Assembly (NCBI GenBank): GCA_028869495.1
Contig: JAGWRY010000206.1
Location: 1-7,518 of the forward strand
Source of the DNA: Elusimicrobiota bacterium
Lineage (GTDB): Bacteria; Elusimicrobiota; Elusimicrobia; UBA1565; UBA9628
Direction of reading: 5' to 3'
DNA length: 7,518 nucleotides
The position numbers and the translations under genes are program-made. This document shows positions 6,186 to 7,518 of the stretch, piece by piece. Within the stretch, counting starts at the first letter, position 1. Each line of letters begins with the position of its first letter. The notes under the pieces are model-generated. The model made no database searches. It was given only the letters and a program-made list of their open reading frames with translations, and had not been told where the DNA came from.

Positions 6186-7064
6186 ATGCTTCCCCAGGAG
6201 ATACTCGCCCAGGTCCGCCGGCTCGAGATCGTCACGGGCCGCCTCGTCGCCGAGAGCTTCGCCGGCGACTACCTGAGCGTCTTCAAGGGCCGCGGCATGG
6301 AGTTCGCCGAGGTGCGCGAGTACGCGCCCGGCGACGACCCGCGCGACATCGACCGCAACGTCTCGGCGCGCGTCGGCAAGCCGTTCGTGCGCCGCTACGT
6401 CGAGGAGCGCGAGCTGACCGTCGTGATCGCCGTCGACCTGTCCGGCTCGCAGGACTTCGGCGCCGGCCAGCGCCTCAAGCGCGAGGCCGCGGTCGAGGCC
6501 GGCGCGATCCTGGCCTTCGCGGCCCTGCAGAACAACGACAAGGTCGGCCTCGCGCTCTTCACGGAGGACGTCGAGCGCTTCCTGCCGCCGCGCAAAGGAC
6601 GCCGGCACGCGCTCGCGGTCGTGCGCGAGATCCTCGCCTACGAGCCGAAGAGGCGGGGAACCTCCCTGCAGGACTCGCTCGAGCGCCTGGCCCGGATGCT
6701 CAAGCGGCGCTGCATCCTGATCGTCGTCTCCGACTTCCGCGACGCGGGCTTCGACCGCGCGTTGAAGCTCTGCGCGCTCAAGCACGACGTCGTGCCGATC
6801 CTGATCGAGGACCCGCGCGAGTCGTCCCTGCCGGACGTCCCCGCCGTCGTCGAGGTCGTCGACCCCGAGAGCGGCGCGCGCGGCGCGCTCGACCTGCGCG
6901 CGCAGGCTCCGGCGCTCGCGCGCGAGGAGGCCGAGCGCCGCCGCGCGCTGTCCAAGACCTTCCGCGCGGCGGGCCTCGAGCCGGTCGTCGTGCCGACCGA
7001 CCGCCCGACGATCGAACCGCTGGTCGCGTTCTTCCGCCGGCGCGCGAAGAGGAGGGGGCGTTGA
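6186..7064 (+). CDS. DUF58 protein with VWA-like fold
   Basis: The product has 292 residues and is soluble, with no signal peptide or membrane segment. The DUF58 signature runs from GRGMEFAEVREYAPGDD (35-51) into IDRNVSAR (55-62), followed by EERELTVVIAVDLSGS (73-88). A VWA-type metal site appears intact: Asp84, Ser86, Ser88 (D-x-S-x-S), Thr159 in RGTSLQDSL and Asp183 in VSDFRD. The C-terminal tail is very basic (RRRAKRRGR). Proteins of this family are coded with MoxR ATPases and are thought to be their partners or substrates-adaptors. The ATG at 6186 is the only start in frame after the last upstream stop that keeps the conserved N-terminal helix. Position 57 is Arg (CGC) where the family normally has Trp in I-D/H-W. 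The next gene overlaps its TGA by 4 bases (TTGA). Confidence 0.93.
   Translation: MLPQEILAQVRRLEIVTGRLVAESFAGDYLSVFKGRGMEFAEVREYAPGDDPRDIDRNVSARVGKPFVRRYVEERELTVVIAVDLSGSQDFGAGQRLKREAAVEAGAILAFAALQNNDKVGLALFTEDVERFLPPRKGRRHALAVVREILAYEPKRRGTSLQDSLERLARMLKRRCILIVVSDFRDAGFDRALKLCALKHDVVPILIEDPRESSLPDVPAVVEVVDPESGARGALDLRAQAPALAREEAERRRALSKTFRAAGLEPVVVPTDRPTIEPLVAFFRRRAKRRGR
7050..7055 (+). promoter_or_regulatory. Shine-Dalgarno site supporting a TTG start
   Basis: AGGAGG lies 5 bases before TTG at 7061, inside the end of the DUF58 gene. It supports the rare start codon of the following gene. Confidence 0.75.
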
Positions 7065-7518
7065 AGGCCCTGCGCCGGACGGCGCTCGTCCTGGTCTGCG
7101 CGGCCGCTCCCGCCGCGGCGCAGTCCCCGGCCTGGACCGTCTCCGGCGCCACCGCGGCGACGCTCGGCGTCGACGCGCGCCTCGTCTACCGCGCGTCCGT
7201 GCCGCCCGGCGCCAAGCTCGCGCCCGACGCGCTCGCCTCCGCGGCGACGAACTTCGCCGTCGTCAAGGTCGCGCCGCTGCCGGACGGGAGCTGGGCCTGG
7301 ACCGTCCTGCCCCTGAACGTCGGCCGCCTGAGCTTCGTCGCGCGCTGGATCCTCGACGGGAAGTCCGTCGCGGCGCCGCCGGCCGCGCTCGAGGTCGCCG
7401 GGCCGGCCCTGCCGAAGGACGCCGACATCGACGACATCAAGGGGCCCCTCGCGGCCCGCCGCGCGCTGTGGCCGTGGGCGCTGGCCGCCCTGCTCGCGCT
7501 CGGCGCCTGGGCGCTCTG
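7061..7518 (+). CDS. BatD-like membrane protein of the MoxR cluster, 3' end missing
   Basis: The frame is open from a TTG at 7061 to the window edge (152 residues visible) and contains no ATG, so a search limited to ATG starts would miss it. The start is supported by AGGAGG 5 bases upstream, by a 4-base overlap with the DUF58 stop, and by the Sec signal peptide that begins at once (MKALRRTALVLVCAAAPAAAQ, likely cut near residues 20-21). Residues 22-115 look like a beta-rich periplasmic domain (WTVSGATAATLGVDARLVYRA, LPLNVGRLSFVARW). Then come DIDDIKGP (122-129) and a membrane segment starting at about residue 136 (ALWPWALAALLALGAWAL). An acidic D-I-x-D-I-K-G-P block just before a Trp/Leu-rich membrane helix is typical, from memory, of the BatD- or DUF4381-like proteins coded after moxR and DUF58. 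The exact family is not settled without the rest. Confidence 0.78.
   Translation, partial: MKALRRTALVLVCAAAPAAAQSPAWTVSGATAATLGVDARLVYRASVPPGAKLAPDALASAATNFAVVKVAPLPDGSWAWTVLPLNVGRLSFVARWILDGKSVAAPPAALEVAGPALPKDADIDDIKGPLAARRALWPWALAALLALGAWAL

Overview
The window is a GC-rich, gene-dense bacterial fragment with every supported gene on the + strand. Strong GGAGG ribosome-binding sites, two textbook intrinsic terminators, signal peptides and a MoxR/DUF58 cluster point to a bacterium, most likely diderm. The mix of genes and the flavour of the MFS protein would fit a GC-rich lineage such as Elusimicrobiota or another deep-branching Gram-negative group, but this is a low-confidence impression and nothing here fixes the taxonomy.

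Layout. (1) Bases 1-1559 hold the 3' part of a multi-spanning membrane protein of the major facilitator type, whose start lies left of the window; it ends at a strong terminator (1576-1616). (2) A stand-alone gene at 1686-2480 encodes a secreted protein of unknown function and is closed by a second strong terminator (2504-2540). (3) A tight gene train starts at 2575 and runs off the right edge: tandem ACT-domain protein (2575-3003), class II glutamine amidotransferase (3009-3863), two adjacent membrane-anchored HEAT-repeat paralogs (3860-4468 and 4472-5083), MoxR-type AAA+ ATPase (5138-6130), DUF58/VWA-like protein (6186-7064) and the start of a BatD-like membrane protein (7061-7518, TTG start). 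Gaps are 5 nt, a 4-nt overlap, 3 nt, 54 nt, 55 nt and a 4-nt overlap, so one polycistronic unit is plausible, perhaps with an internal promoter before moxR.

How the genes may work together. MoxR ATPases and DUF58 proteins are commonly encoded side by side with VWA and BatD-like membrane proteins and are thought to act in metal insertion, maturation or envelope stress tolerance. The unusual element is the pair of HEAT-repeat proteins upstream: each has one N-terminal membrane anchor, a proline-rich spacer and four HEAT-like repeats, and the two align nearly gap-free. They may be scaffolds or substrate adaptors for the MoxR system. The ACT and amidotransferase pair at the head of the unit looks like a small amino-acid or glutamine-related module of unknown target.

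Other signals worth attention are a promoter that would give a nearly leaderless ACT mRNA, a hairpin that would bring a distant Shine-Dalgarno sequence to ideal spacing before the DUF58 start, and a Trp-to-Arg replacement in the DUF58 signature. No RNA genes, CRISPR arrays, insertion sequences or att sites were seen. No gene-free stretch exceeds about 130 bases.
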